A DNA stretch of 54,695 nt from Ornithinibacillus contaminans (GTDB taxonomy: Bacteria > Bacillota > Bacilli > Bacillales > Amphibacillaceae): the NCBI RefSeq assembly GCF_001038425.2, contig NZ_LDPV02000015.1:1-54695 (forward strand), written 5' to 3'. Under the pieces are notes generated by a model. The model did no database searches. It was not told the origin of the DNA and was given only the letters and a program-made list of their open reading frames with translations. Shown in pieces: positions 28,808-38,066 of this stretch (positions are counted from its first letter, which is position 1; each line of letters opens with the position of its first letter). Made by a program: the position numbers and the translations under genes.

Positions 28808-29686
28808 TTACTCGTCCACAACCAAATAGTTTAGTATTCTTTCTGCAATTCGCTGGTACCCCTCATCATTTGGATGAAAATGATCCTCGGCAAATAAGTT
28901 CGTCGAATTACTAATAAATAAATCCTTAGTGGGAACAAATGTCGCCCGGTAATCTTCTGCAACTTGTCTTCCTGTCTCGTTCCACTCATCCACAATCATA
29001 TCGAGTTCTTTAATATGCTCGAAATAATTTTCAAATGGGTTATAGAATCCAATTAAGTAGATGGATGCATCCGGATTGATTGCTGCTAACTCTGCAAAAA
29101 TATCACGTAAACGTGTTTCGTAATTGTTACGCTCACTTGCGAAGATTTCATAGGTGATATTCATAAAATTCTCTTTGACAACCTGCATAATATCATTGGC
29201 GCCAATTGTAATCAGGACAATATCTGCTTGCTGAATGGAGTCGTGAATTTCGGTTTGTTTCAAACGTTTGATTAAATGATCGGTACGGTTTCCGCGTTTT
29301 CCATAGTTTTCAAACGTCACAACCTCACTATTTTGGTTCAATTGCCGATCGAGAATCCCGACATAGCCACCTTGCTCTGAACTATCCCCTACACCTTGTG
29401 TCAATGAGTCCCCAATAGCAACTACATTTGTCTTTTTACCAGAGAAGTAATTGATCGTACGTTGTATTGCTTCAGCAAATTCATCCTTTAATTCAGATGC
29501 AGGCGGTTCGCTTATTTCTCCCTCTGGCAGCTCGATTGGTTCATTAGGTTCCTGTCGTTGATCGTTGATGGGGGTCTCTTCACTTGTTGGTGTTGGATTA
29601 GCTTGATGGTTAGTAGACAGAAAGATTGCGAAGCCTAGAGCCAATAACGTCAATATTATCGTAATCATTGTTGTCTTTTTTCTCAT
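28808..29686 (-). CDS. ypmR: SGNH/GDSL hydrolase, YpmR-like
   Basis: Secreted or membrane-anchored esterase/lipase of the SGNH superfamily. An N-terminal hydrophobic segment (about 6-24) is followed by a P/E-rich linker (30-65). Catalytic blocks are GDSLTQG (S94), the oxyanion G in YGKRGNRTD, GAND (162-165) and D268-x2-H271 in DHFHPND. The order and spacing match the family and B. subtilis YpmR. An AGGTG ribosome site precedes the ATG. The Sco1-like ypmQ that accompanies these genes in B. subtilis is absent here. The natural substrate is unknown. Confidence 0.85.
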   Translation of the reverse strand: MRKKTTMITIILTLLALGFAIFLSTNHQANPTPTSEETPINDQRQEPNEPIELPEGEISEPPASELKDEFAEAIQRTINYFSGKKTNVVAIGDSLTQGVGDSSEQGGYVGILDRQLNQNSEVVTFENYGKRGNRTDHLIKRLKQTEIHDSIQQADIVLITIGANDIMQVVKENFMNITYEIFASERNNYETRLRDIFAELAAINPDASIYLIGFYNPFENYFEHIKELDMIVDEWNETGRQVAEDYRATFVPTKDLFISNSTNLFAEDHFHPNDEGYQRIAERILNYLVVDE

Positions 29687-29870
29687 ATGAACACACCTAT
29701 GCTAATTCTTTTTTAAAAGAAAGGGCAGTTGAGGACTACATCATTTTACAATACTGTATGAAAAAATTCCCCATAAATCTACTGAATAAGTCAATGTTAG
29801 TAAGGTTTTCGTAAACCACTTTATTATATATACCCAACTTTAGCAGATTTTAAAAGTGTAGGGTTTTATG

Positions 29871-29901
29871 TAGAAAAAGAAAAACGCCTCGAGGGGCGTT
29901 T
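29871..29901 (-). terminator. Terminator of metY-metX-hom operon
   Basis: On the minus strand AAACGCC-type arms pair (AACGCC/GGCGTT) and are followed by TTTTTCTTTTTC. A second hairpin, AAATGCATG (29917-29925) with CATGCATTT (29941-29949), lies between it and the hom stop codon. Confidence 0.8.
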
Positions 29902-29958
29902 AAGTAGCTTATTGTAAAATGCATGGGGAGGCATTAACATCATGCATTTGTCCTTTTC

Positions 29959-30963
29959 TTATCGAGAAGTGGTTGAGACGAGATAGGGACGCTTCGTTGC
30001 TTCACCATGCCGTAGGATAATTGCTAAGTCTTCTAGCATGGCACTCGCAGTTGGATGTGCACCTGCACCTAGTCCAGATAGCGTTAAGGTACCAACGATA
30101 TCACCTTCTAAAAAAATACCATTATAGGCGCCATCAATGGTGTAAAGTGGATGGTCAGCTGTCAGTACCTCTGGAGCGACCTTTGCTTGTGGTGCGCCGT
30201 TAATCATCTCTACTGTTGCCAGTAGCTTTATCCGCTCCTGCTTGGCTTGGTGTCGCACGACTTGATTTAATGTTACAGAGCTTATACCAGTACGTTCGAC
30301 CTGACTCCATTCTGGTTGGGTATTAAACATGACTTGACTCAGAATCATTAATTTATAAAATGCGTCATGGCCATCTATATCATTGGAGGGATCGGCCTCG
30401 GCATAGCCGAGCTGTTGTGCCTGATGGAGTGCCTGTTCAAAGGTGAGCTGACGAAGACGCATTTCGGTCAACACGTAATTCGAGGTTCCATTTAATATTC
30501 CCGTTAGTTTCGTTATACCATTCACTTGGAAAAGCTGATTCAAGGTTTGGATTATGGGAATTCCCCCAGCTGTTGTCGCTTCAAATCCTATCTCGACCTT
30601 ATTGGCGTTTGCCAAAGCAAGAAGTTGTTTCCCATGGTGGGCAAACATTTCTTTATTCGCGGTTATGACATGCTTTCCTGCTTGGATACTTTGCGATAAA
30701 TAGGTAAAAGCGGGCTCCTTGCCAACAATCGCCTCCAAGACGATATCTATGGACGGGTTATCAAGAACGGTCTGAAAGTCTGAGGTGATTAATGCGTTCG
30801 CTTCAAATGCCTGATGCTTTTCTGGATGCTTGACGACAATGACAGCAATATCGATGGATATGCCGAGTTTTTCTTCTATCCGCTTTCGGTGTACGGTTAG
30901 ATTTTGATAGACACCTTTTCCGACGGTTCCCAGTCCAAGCAATGCTACTTGGATTTTTTTCAT
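29959..30963 (-). CDS. hom: Homoserine dehydrogenase, short form without ACT domain
   Basis: NAD(P)-dependent conversion of aspartate semialdehyde to homoserine. The Rossmann motif GLGTVGKG is at 10-17, the substrate region includes TANKEMFAHHGKQL (about 98-111), and the catalytic domain holds GILNGTSNYVLTEM and the AEADPSNDIDGHDAFYKL block. It has 334 residues; the typical Bacillus enzyme is about 430 with a C-terminal ACT domain for threonine feedback, which is missing. Lying last in an S-box controlled metY-metX-hom operon, it probably supplies homoserine for methionine without threonine inhibition. The start has TGGGGTGATGAC upstream. Confidence 0.9.
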   Translation of the reverse strand: MKKIQVALLGLGTVGKGVYQNLTVHRKRIEEKLGISIDIAVIVVKHPEKHQAFEANALITSDFQTVLDNPSIDIVLEAIVGKEPAFTYLSQSIQAGKHVITANKEMFAHHGKQLLALANANKVEIGFEATTAGGIPIIQTLNQLFQVNGITKLTGILNGTSNYVLTEMRLRQLTFEQALHQAQQLGYAEADPSNDIDGHDAFYKLMILSQVMFNTQPEWSQVERTGISSVTLNQVVRHQAKQERIKLLATVEMINGAPQAKVAPEVLTADHPLYTIDGAYNGIFLEGDIVGTLTLSGLGAGAHPTASAMLEDLAIILRHGEATKRPYLVSTTSR

Positions 30964-30989
30964 GTCATCACCCCATATTCATAAAAAAT

Positions 30990-32039
30990 TTAGATGGAAG
31001 TAAGGAAATCATGCACACCATCTGCCCACTTTTCGAATTCGGTAAGAAAGCCATCATGCCCATAGGTTGTCTCCACATGCTGGTAGGAACAGTTCGGTGT
31101 TTGGCTTGCAAATGCTTGGATGCGAGTAGGCTCGTAAATTAAGTCATGTGCATAACTGATTGCGAGTAGGTTGCAGCGGAATTGCTGGCATGCCTTTTGC
31201 CATCCGCCGCGATCTCGCCCAATATCATGAGAATTCATCGCCTGTAACAGGTATAGATAGCTGTTTGCATCAAATCGTTGACTTAGCTTATCCCCTTGGT
31301 AGTTTAAATAGTTGGAAACCGAATAACCTTCTGAAGTCTTTCCTCTATTAAAACGTTCGGAAAATAGCGCAGCACTTCGATAGGTAACCATCCCGATCAT
31401 TCGCGCAATCGCAAGCCCAGGAATAGCAATCGTTACATCGTAATGCCCATTTAACCACAAAGGATCATTTGTAATCGCCTGTTTGGCGATATGATTATAA
31501 GCAATTCCATAATCAGCAAGGGTAGGGGTGACGGCAAGCAAGACTATCCTTTGCATGAATGCTGGGTATAATAAACCCCATTCTAGTGCTTGCATCCCAC
31601 CTAAGGAACCACCGATGATGGTGTGAAGCTTATGAATTTGTAATTTCTGCAAGGCAAAGAATTGCGCATGGACCATATCACGTATCGTAATATTAGGAAA
31701 GCTTAAGCGATATGGTTGATTTGTTATTGGGCTGATAGAAGATGGTCCAGTGGAACCATTACAGCCACCAAGCACATTAAATGTAATGACTTGGAATTCT
31801 GATGTATCAATCGTTTTACGATTCCCAATTAGACCACTCCACCAGCCTGGATTGCTAGGAGTTCCAACGGTTCGATGATTTCCGGTTAAGGCATGGCATA
31901 CTAAAATAACTGGAGCAGAGCTAGGACCGACTCGCTCATAGGTAAGTGTGACCTGTGGCAGCACCTCACCTGATTCTAAAGGGAGTGGACCGATTGTGAC
32001 ATGATCAACTATCCCGAGCTCCTGCGATGTATTTTCCAA
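30990..32039 (-). CDS. metX: Homoserine O-acetyltransferase
   Basis: Alpha/beta-hydrolase enzyme that transfers acetyl from acetyl-CoA to homoserine, first committed step of methionine synthesis. The nucleophile elbow GGSLGG (143-148) gives S145; D299 (AHDLIYEP) and H328 (TYGHDGFL) complete the triad. The LTGNHRTVG and NVLGGCNGSTGPSS blocks are typical of MetX. Its 349 residues fit. The start is a TTG at 32039 preceded by GGGAG; no ATG lies near. Annotation as acetyl- rather than succinyltransferase is by family; a few relatives prefer succinyl-CoA. Confidence 0.9.
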   Translation of the reverse strand: MENTSQELGIVDHVTIGPLPLESGEVLPQVTLTYERVGPSSAPVILVCHALTGNHRTVGTPSNPGWWSGLIGNRKTIDTSEFQVITFNVLGGCNGSTGPSSISPITNQPYRLSFPNITIRDMVHAQFFALQKLQIHKLHTIIGGSLGGMQALEWGLLYPAFMQRIVLLAVTPTLADYGIAYNHIAKQAITNDPLWLNGHYDVTIAIPGLAIARMIGMVTYRSAALFSERFNRGKTSEGYSVSNYLNYQGDKLSQRFDANSYLYLLQAMNSHDIGRDRGGWQKACQQFRCNLLAISYAHDLIYEPTRIQAFASQTPNCSYQHVETTYGHDGFLTEFEKWADGVHDFLTSI

Positions 32040-32075
32040 TGTACCACTCCCTCGCGTAATGTATGGATATAAGCC

Positions 32076-33803
32076 TTATCCGATCTGGATAGGCTGCTTG
32101 TCAATACCACGAAGCTTCAATAGGTCATTAAGAATAGACCGATTCACAACCGTGGTAACACCTGATTCTTTACCATGTTGTAGGGCTGTGTTAGCGCCGT
32201 TAGCCCGCTCAATCCATAGAACATTTACCTGCTTATTCCGAATTGCCTCAAGCGCATCTGTTGACGGGAGTTGATCGTAAATTAGTACAACATCTAGCAC
32301 AGCTTCGATGGTCGGTAGCTCGCTCGCTATGTCTGTTAGGGCAATGACGTCATAGCCGAAATTTTTTAATCTAGCAATGGTTTGGGTGAAATCTGGATCG
32401 GTGTTATTCGTTAAAATGGCAATTGTTTTCTTTCGAAGGGAACCATTGCTTCGATCAAATGGGGATTGTAATACCCAATTCACAACGGATGCCTCCGATG
32501 GTACACGTGTGTTCGATGTATTGGTTGCCTTGGCAATTGCCTGACCTAAATCGAAAATGATGTCTTCGATGGACTCTATCCCAACAGATAAGCGAATTAG
32601 CTCTTCCGTTACACCGCTTTTTTTCAAATCATCAGCATTTAATTGCTGATGAGTCGTGGAAGCGGGATGGATGATTAATGATTTTGCGTCACCGACATTG
32701 GCAACATGTGACCATAGCTGAACAGAATCAATTACCTTCCGTCCTGTCTCACGCCCGCCGGTAATACCGAATGTAATGATAGAACCATAACTGCCCTTTA
32801 AGTATTTTTTCGCAAGCTCGTGTGATGGGTGATTTGGTAAACCTGGGTAATTGACCCATTCTACCGCAGGGTGGTTGTTTAGATAGTTAGCTAGTAAATT
32901 AGCATTTTCGTTATGGCGTTCGATACGTAAATGTAACGTCTCTAGTCCTTGCAGGAATAAAAAGGCATTTTGTGGACTTAAGGATGCACCGATATCACGT
33001 AACAATTGGACACGGAGCTTTGTCGCATACGCCGCTGGGCCAACATCTACATAGCGAAGTCCGTGATAGCTTTCATCGGGTTCAGTGAATTCAGGGAATC
33101 GTTCATGATTCCAGTTGAATCGGCCACCATCTACGACAATTCCGCCAATGGAATTACCGTGTCCACCAATCCATTTTGTTGCGGAATGAACAACAATGTC
33201 TGCTCCCCATGTTAACGGTTTGGATAGGTATGGTGTACCAAATGTGTTATCGATGATGAGTGGAACATGTTTTTGATGGCAAATGGTGGCTACCTGCTCC
33301 ACGTCAAAAATGTTTAAGCTGGGGTTCGTGATGATTTCGCCAAACACGGCTTTGGTTTTATCTGTAATGGCTTGATTAATTTCCTCGGGCTTGGTGCCAT
33401 CTACAAACTTCACTTGAATGCCGTATTTCGGTAATGTTTTCGCAAATAAATTGTAGGTGCCCCCGTATAAATTGCTATCCGCGACAATTTCGTCACCTGC
33501 ACCTGCGATGTTTAGAATGGCTAAGGTGATAGCCGCCGCACCAGAAGCTGTTGCAACGGCGGCAACACCGTCCTCTAGGAGTGCAACACGTTGCTCAAAT
33601 GCATCTACGGTGGGGTTCATAATGCGGGTATAAATATTTCCGGTTTCTTTTAGCCCAAACAGATTTTGGGCATGCTCGCTGTCTCGGAACACATAGGAAG
33701 TAGTTTGGTAGATTGGAACAGCTCGTGATCCTGTCGTAGGATCAGGCACCTGTCCGCCATGAAGTAGGGTTGTTTCGGGTTGATCAACATGAAAATTGGT
33801 CAT
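32076..33803 (-). CDS. metY: O-acetylhomoserine sulfhydrylase fused to CoA-binding-like domain
   Basis: PLP enzyme that makes homocysteine from O-acetylhomoserine and sulfide. Residues 1 to about 424 are a full-length Cys/Met-metabolism domain with [15 protein letters not shown] and the PLP lysine K210 in [10 protein letters not shown]. About 150 further residues follow. After a linker (425-456) comes a Rossmann-like domain (457-565) starting KKTIAIL, with [26 protein letters not shown] and GVTTVVNRS in the order of CoA_binding_2 proteins, although its usual terminal cysteine is a serine. The ATG at 33803 has GGAGG upstream; the longer reading runs back into the riboswitch. First gene of the operon. 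Confidence 0.88.
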   Translation of the reverse strand: MTNFHVDQPETTLLHGGQVPDPTTGSRAVPIYQTTSYVFRDSEHAQNLFGLKETGNIYTRIMNPTVDAFEQRVALLEDGVAAVATASGAAAITLAILNIAGAGDEIVADSNLYGGTYNLFAKTLPKYGIQVKFVDGTKPEEINQAITDKTKAVFGEIITNPSLNIFDVEQVATICHQKHVPLIIDNTFGTPYLSKPLTWGADIVVHSATKWIGGHGNSIGGIVVDGGRFNWNHERFPEFTEPDESYHGLRYVDVGPAAYATKLRVQLLRDIGASLSPQNAFLFLQGLETLHLRIERHNENANLLANYLNNHPAVEWVNYPGLPNHPSHELAKKYLKGSYGSIITFGITGGRETGRKVIDSVQLWSHVANVGDAKSLIIHPASTTHQQLNADDLKKSGVTEELIRLSVGIESIEDIIFDLGQAIAKATNTSNTRVPSEASVVNWVLQSPFDRSNGSLRKKTIAILTNNTDPDFTQTIARLKNFGYDVIALTDIASELPTIEAVLDVVLIYDQLPSTDALEAIRNKQVNVLWIERANGANTALQHGKESGVTTVVNRSILNDLLKLRGIDKQPIQIG

Positions 33804-33850
33804 AAAAAACTCCTCCTTTAATCTTATTTTTCTGGAGGAAAGAGGGGAAA

Positions 33851-34018
33851 CAAAAAAACCTCTTCCTAAGAAGAGGGCGTGTATACGGACCGTTCCTCCT
33901 CTTATCTTCCAGATCGTATGACCTGTAGGATTTAGCACCTTTTAAGGAAAGTTCAACTTTCACCTAAGGTTGCCGGGTTTCATAGGGCCTATTCCCTCCA
34001 CCACTCTTGATAAGAGAT
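33851..34018 (-). ncRNA. SAM-I (S-box) riboswitch with terminator
   Basis: On the minus strand the leader begins with CTCTTATCAAGAG and GGTGGAGGGA, has the S-box core GATGAAACCCGGCAACC-like stretch (CCTATGAAACCCGGCAACC, about 33967-33985), and continues with GGTGCTAAATCC. An intrinsic terminator CCTCTTCTTAGGAAGAGG plus T7 (33851-33879) follows. High SAM should favour the terminator and shut off metY-metX-hom. The pattern is unmistakable for this class. Confidence 0.95.
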
Positions 34019-34042
34019 ACAACTATTTAATTATTGACTATT

Positions 34043-34071
34043 ATATTAACGGTGATTGAAGTGGATGTCAA
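34043..34071 (-). promoter_or_regulatory. Predicted sigma-A promoter of the met operon
   Basis: On the minus strand a perfect -35 TTGACA (34066-34071) is followed after 17 bp by TAATAT (34043-34048), just upstream of the S-box leader. An alternative -10 TATAAT overlaps at 34040-34045 but with 20-bp spacing. Confidence 0.7.
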
Positions 34072-34083
34072 CAATTTTCTGAA

Positions 34084-34995
34084 TTATTTTTCTTCCACTT
34101 TCATTTTTCGAACAGGGAAGCGATAAACGGATGCTAAATAAATAATCAAAGCAAGCCAGATCAATCCGAATGCAACAAAATGCTCTTTTGAGAATGTCTC
34201 ATGATAGAGAAATACACCAATAATAAGCATTAAGGTTGGTGCGATGTATTGCAAAAATCCAACCATGGCAAGCGGAATACGTTTCGCACCACTTGCAAAC
34301 AATAACAGTGGTAATGCTGTGACAATTCCACCACCGATTAATAGTAGGATATCTGCTAAACTACTATTTGGAGCAGAGAAGCTATTGGTTGGAATTATAA
34401 GTAAATAGATAAGTGCGATTGGTGTTACAATCATCGTTTCAATAGCTAAACCATACATAGCTGGGATGTCGACTACTTTTTTAAAAACGCCATAAAGTGC
34501 GAAAGAAATCGCTAAAAATAACGATACCCACGGGAAGACCCCATAACTAATCGTCAGATATAGTACACCAGTTCCAGCTAATAAAACCGAGAGTGCCTGG
34601 CTTTTCGTTAGCTTCTCCTTCAGTACAATGATGGCTAACAAAATACTAATCAAAGGATTAATATAGTAACCAAGACTAGCTTGAATAACATGATTACTGT
34701 TTACTGCCCATATGTAAGTAAGCCAATTGAGACTAATTACGACAGATGCAAGTGTAATAAACATAAACTTCTTTTTATCCTTTATAATCCGCTTAAACTC
34801 TTGGACGAACCCAGACCATTTACGGACAGAAAGGATGACCAGCACCATAAAAACAAAGGACCAAATAATCCGATGGGCTAATATTTCGCCTGCATCGACC
34901 TGGTCGACCAGCTTCCAATAAATCGGTAAGAATCCCCAAATAATATAAGCGCTAGCCGCATACAGCATGCCGAGCTTTTCTGTGTTTTGCTCCAT
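34084..34995 (-). CDS. rarD: RarD-type EamA/DMT permease
   Basis: Inner-membrane transporter of the drug/metabolite superfamily with ten hydrophobic segments in two EamA repeats. The N-terminal AASAYIIWGFLPIYWKLV and LNWLTYIWAVNSNHVIQASLGYYINPL blocks are characteristic of RarD (chloramphenicol-sensitive protein). The ATG at 34995 has AGAGGG upstream and gives 303 residues; the 35016 reading adds seven. It stands alone, downstream of the small Rossmann gene by 118 nt. Substrate is not known for the family with certainty. Confidence 0.85.
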   Translation of the reverse strand: MEQNTEKLGMLYAASAYIIWGFLPIYWKLVDQVDAGEILAHRIIWSFVFMVLVILSVRKWSGFVQEFKRIIKDKKKFMFITLASVVISLNWLTYIWAVNSNHVIQASLGYYINPLISILLAIIVLKEKLTKSQALSVLLAGTGVLYLTISYGVFPWVSLFLAISFALYGVFKKVVDIPAMYGLAIETMIVTPIALIYLLIIPTNSFSAPNSSLADILLLIGGGIVTALPLLLFASGAKRIPLAMVGFLQYIAPTLMLIIGVFLYHETFSKEHFVAFGLIWLALIIYLASVYRFPVRKMKVEEK

Positions 34996-35113
34996 CTTTA
35001 ACCCTCTTTTAACCAAATTTTATTTCTACTTTCTTTCGCTCACCGAAATAAACTCATTTTAGAATGCTTTACGGAAAAAGGCAATAAAAAGGATTGGGAA
35101 CAATTAATCGGAG

Positions 35114-35671
35114 TTAACGTGGTCGTTTGCTCCAAGGTTTTAAGGTCCCAATTACGGTTTCTTTCAAATCGCGTTTGATAACCTTAATAACACCATTGGC
35201 AATTTCCTCATGGGTAAGCCATCTTGAGCCATGCTCCTCCATAACAAATCCTAAATAGACACGTCTGTATTCACAAGTTGCTGGAACAGTCGTGTTTTCT
35301 TTTACAAAAAAGGAAGAACTGCTTTGTACGTGGATTAATTTCCACGGTTTTTCAAGCGATTGCACCTCCTGGAGAATAATTGGAAGTGCCTTCGGAGCAG
35401 AATTATGAATCCAACTAACAATTAGATCTGGAGAGCTTCCATATGGTTGAAGAGCCGCGCGCACTTTAGATTGTAGTTGTTCATCCTCATGATAATCCAC
35501 CGAGATAGAATGTAGCTGTTCGGGGTTAGTACTTCTAAGCTGCATGGTTTTAAATTTCGCAAGGTCTCGGTGGATAACCAATACTTCATAGCCCTCGTTC
35601 ACGAGCCAATGACAAACACCTTCAAGCATGCCAGTTCCGCCAATTACAATGGCAACTAATTTTTGTTGCAT
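35114..35671 (-). CDS. Short Rossmann-fold (SDR-like) protein
   Basis: A 185-residue protein starting with a nucleotide-binding pattern AIVIGGTGML (about 7-16) as in short-chain dehydrogenases, then alternating beta/alpha segments and an SSSSFF stretch near residue 117, where SDRs have the catalytic serine. No YxxxK is present: the likely equivalent is CEYRRVYLGF (about 133-142). It may therefore be a non-catalytic or divergent member. Similar short proteins occur in Bacillaceae, usually annotated only as short-chain dehydrogenase. AAGGGTGGTG precedes the ATG. Confidence 0.6.
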   Translation of the reverse strand: MQQKLVAIVIGGTGMLEGVCHWLVNEGYEVLVIHRDLAKFKTMQLRSTNPEQLHSISVDYHEDEQLQSKVRAALQPYGSSPDLIVSWIHNSAPKALPIILQEVQSLEKPWKLIHVQSSSSFFVKENTTVPATCEYRRVYLGFVMEEHGSRWLTHEEIANGVIKVIKRDLKETVIGTLKPWSKRPR

Positions 35672-35831
35672 GAATTCACCACCCTTCAGTTATAGATAAG
35701 TATAAGCAAACGGATTTGTATAATCGTATTCCCAGGAAGTATGCTATAGTATAATAGGTAAATATTCGTATGTTAAGCACCATACATTAAAAACAAGTTA
35801 GAAATAGCATGAACGTAAAGGGGTAATCGAG

Positions 35832-37274
35832 ATGGAAATCATGCCCTATCTTTTTATGGCATTTATCATTTTTAATATTGCTTTAGGGTTATCAATCGTA
35901 TTTTTGGAGCGAAAAGATCCATCAGCCACATGGGCATGGTTAATGGTATTACTATTTGTCCCAATTGTTGGCTTTATTCTGTATTTAATTTTCGGTAGAA
36001 GGTTGAGCGGTAAACGAATTTTCACCTGGGACGAGAAAGCGAAGCTCGGGGTGAAAACAACCGTCCAAGGGCAAATGCGAGCGATTGAAAATAATGAGTT
36101 TATCTATAAACATGAGGACTTAGCGGAGAATAAGGACTTATACTATTTACATTTGCGTAATGATGCGGCGATATTTACACAGGATAATAATGTAGATATT
36201 TTCGTTGATGGTGAGGAAAAATTTGCCGCACTATTGAAGGATATGGAGCAGGCTACTGATCATATTCATCTGTTATATTATATCATTCGTCATGATGGAT
36301 TAGGGCAGCGAATTGCCAATATGCTAGTCAAAAAAGCAGCCGAGGGTGTGGAAGTTCGTGTGCTTTATGATGCATTAGGCACGCGTTATTTACGACCAAA
36401 ATATTTAAAAATACTGCGCAAAGCAGGCGTACAATTAGATGCATTCTTTCCTTCTAAAATTCCAAAGATAAATTTTAAAATCAATTACCGAAATCACCGA
36501 AAACTAGCTATTATTGATGGGAAAATCGGCTATATTGGTGGCTTCAACATTGGTGATGAATATTTAGGAAAAAGTAAGAAATTCGGATACTGGCGCGATA
36601 CACATCTACGAATACGCGGTGATGCTGTTCAAAGCATGCAGACACGCTTTATTTTGGATTGGAATCAGGCGTCCCGTCATCGTATTGCCTATGATGAGCG
36701 TTACTTTAACTCGGAACCAAATGGCGATGTTGGGGTGCAAATTGTCTCCAGCGGACCAGATTCGGATTGGGAACAAATTAAAAACGGGTACATTAAAATG
36801 ATTTTTTCGGCGAAGAAATACGTCTACATACAAACGCCGTATTTTATCCCAGATGAAAGCTTGAAGGATGCGATTCGTATTGCTTCGCTATCTGGTATTG
36901 ATGTTAAAATAATGATACCGAATAAACCAGATCACCCATTTGTTTACTGGGCAACACTTTCTTATGTCGGTGATATGTTAGAGGCAGGGGCAGAGGTCTA
37001 TATTTATCAAAAAGGCTTCCTACACTCCAAAACGATTATTGTGGATGGTAAAATAGCATCAGTAGGAACAGCAAATATTGATGTACGTAGCTTCCGCTTG
37101 AATTTTGAAGTCAATGCGTTTTTATATGACCGAGTTCTTGCATACCGACTAGTTGAAGCTTTTAATAATGATATTAAGGTTTCCACCCAAATGACGAAGA
37201 AATTATATGCGAAGCGGTCACTTGGAATCCGGATTAAGGAATCGATTTCAAGATTGATATCGCCAATTTTATAA
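35832..37274 (+). CDS. cls: Cardiolipin synthase
   Basis: Membrane enzyme that joins two phosphatidylglycerols to cardiolipin and glycerol. Two N-terminal membrane helices (about 5-25 and 33-54) are followed by two phospholipase-D motifs: H222-x-K224-x4-D229 in NHRKLAIIDGKIGYIGG, and H398-x-K400-x4-D405 in HSKTIIVDGKIASVGTAN. Its 480 residues match ClsA-type bacterial enzymes. Likely TATAAT at 35750-35755. The thioesterase gene follows 51 nt later and may be cotranscribed. Confidence 0.93.
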   Translation: MEIMPYLFMAFIIFNIALGLSIVFLERKDPSATWAWLMVLLFVPIVGFILYLIFGRRLSGKRIFTWDEKAKLGVKTTVQGQMRAIENNEFIYKHEDLAENKDLYYLHLRNDAAIFTQDNNVDIFVDGEEKFAALLKDMEQATDHIHLLYYIIRHDGLGQRIANMLVKKAAEGVEVRVLYDALGTRYLRPKYLKILRKAGVQLDAFFPSKIPKINFKINYRNHRKLAIIDGKIGYIGGFNIGDEYLGKSKKFGYWRDTHLRIRGDAVQSMQTRFILDWNQASRHRIAYDERYFNSEPNGDVGVQIVSSGPDSDWEQIKNGYIKMIFSAKKYVYIQTPYFIPDESLKDAIRIASLSGIDVKIMIPNKPDHPFVYWATLSYVGDMLEAGAEVYIYQKGFLHSKTIIVDGKIASVGTANIDVRSFRLNFEVNAFLYDRVLAYRLVEAFNNDIKVSTQMTKKLYAKRSLGIRIKESISRLISPIL

Positions 37275-37325
37275 CAGGCATTTTTCATTTGCGTAAAAAC
37301 AAAAACAACAAATGGAGGCATCATA

Positions 37326-37841
37326 ATGGAAAAAAAACCATGCTCTAGTTCGTTAGCAGTGAAAACCTCACATGTATTGCCACCAGATACCAATTATCAT
37401 GGTACCCTTTTTGGCGGGATCTTAATGGCCCATATTGACGATGTAGCGGCAATTGCTGCTGTCAGACATGCAAGGCGTGCGGTCGTGACCGCCTCAACCG
37501 ATTCGGTGGATTTCCTGGAGCCTGTAAAAGAAGGGAATTCGATTTGTATCGAGGCATTTGTTACATGGACTCATAATACATCGATGGAGGTATTTGTGAA
37601 GGCTGTTGCAGAAGATTTGCTATCGGGGAATCGTAAAGTATGTGCGACAGCATTTCTAACCTTTGTAGCGGTCGATGAAAATTTGCGACCAGTACCAGTG
37701 CCTGAGGTGTACCCAGAAACAGAATCAGAGAAGCTATTACATGACGGGGCACCATTACGAGCAGAACGTCGCCGTGAACGGAGAAGTAATTCCAAGGAGT
37801 TCGCAGCTAAATTTGGTACGACATACCCATGGAATAAATAA
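37326..37841 (+). CDS. Acyl-CoA thioesterase, YkhA-like hotdog protein
   Basis: Cytoplasmic hexameric hotdog-fold thioesterase of the YkhA/YciA group. The active-site region DTNYHGTLFGGILMAHIDDVAAIAA (within about 19-45, with N-x-H-G and D) is clear, followed by TASTDSVDFLEPVKEGNSI and the T/S-rich central helix. The C-terminal tail is basic (RAERRRERRSNSKEF). Its 171 residues fit. GGAGG lies before the ATG. A terminator follows. Confidence 0.88.
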   Translation: MEKKPCSSSLAVKTSHVLPPDTNYHGTLFGGILMAHIDDVAAIAAVRHARRAVVTASTDSVDFLEPVKEGNSICIEAFVTWTHNTSMEVFVKAVAEDLLSGNRKVCATAFLTFVAVDENLRPVPVPEVYPETESEKLLHDGAPLRAERRRERRSNSKEFAAKFGTTYPWNK

Positions 37842-37867
37842 GTCATTTAGGATAAAGTAGTTAGGTA

Positions 37868-37902
37868 AAGGAGCCTATTTTTAAAATGGGCTTCCTTCTT
37901 TT
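37868..37902 (+). terminator. Terminator after thioesterase gene
   Basis: AAGGAGCCTATTTT pairs with AAAATGGGCTTCCTT (one or two bulged bases), followed by CTTTTT. Confidence 0.8.
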
Positions 37903-38066
37903 TGAATGGGAGCGCATAATGTGGTACTCGTTGCATAAGTGTAAGGTATACAATCCTCACGTTACGTTTACTATATTTGGTTCCCTTGAGGAATTTTTTC
38001 TGAATTGGTTAAGCTAGATAGTAGAATAGAAATACATGAATGTTTTCACCTGAAAGGAGAAAAAGA

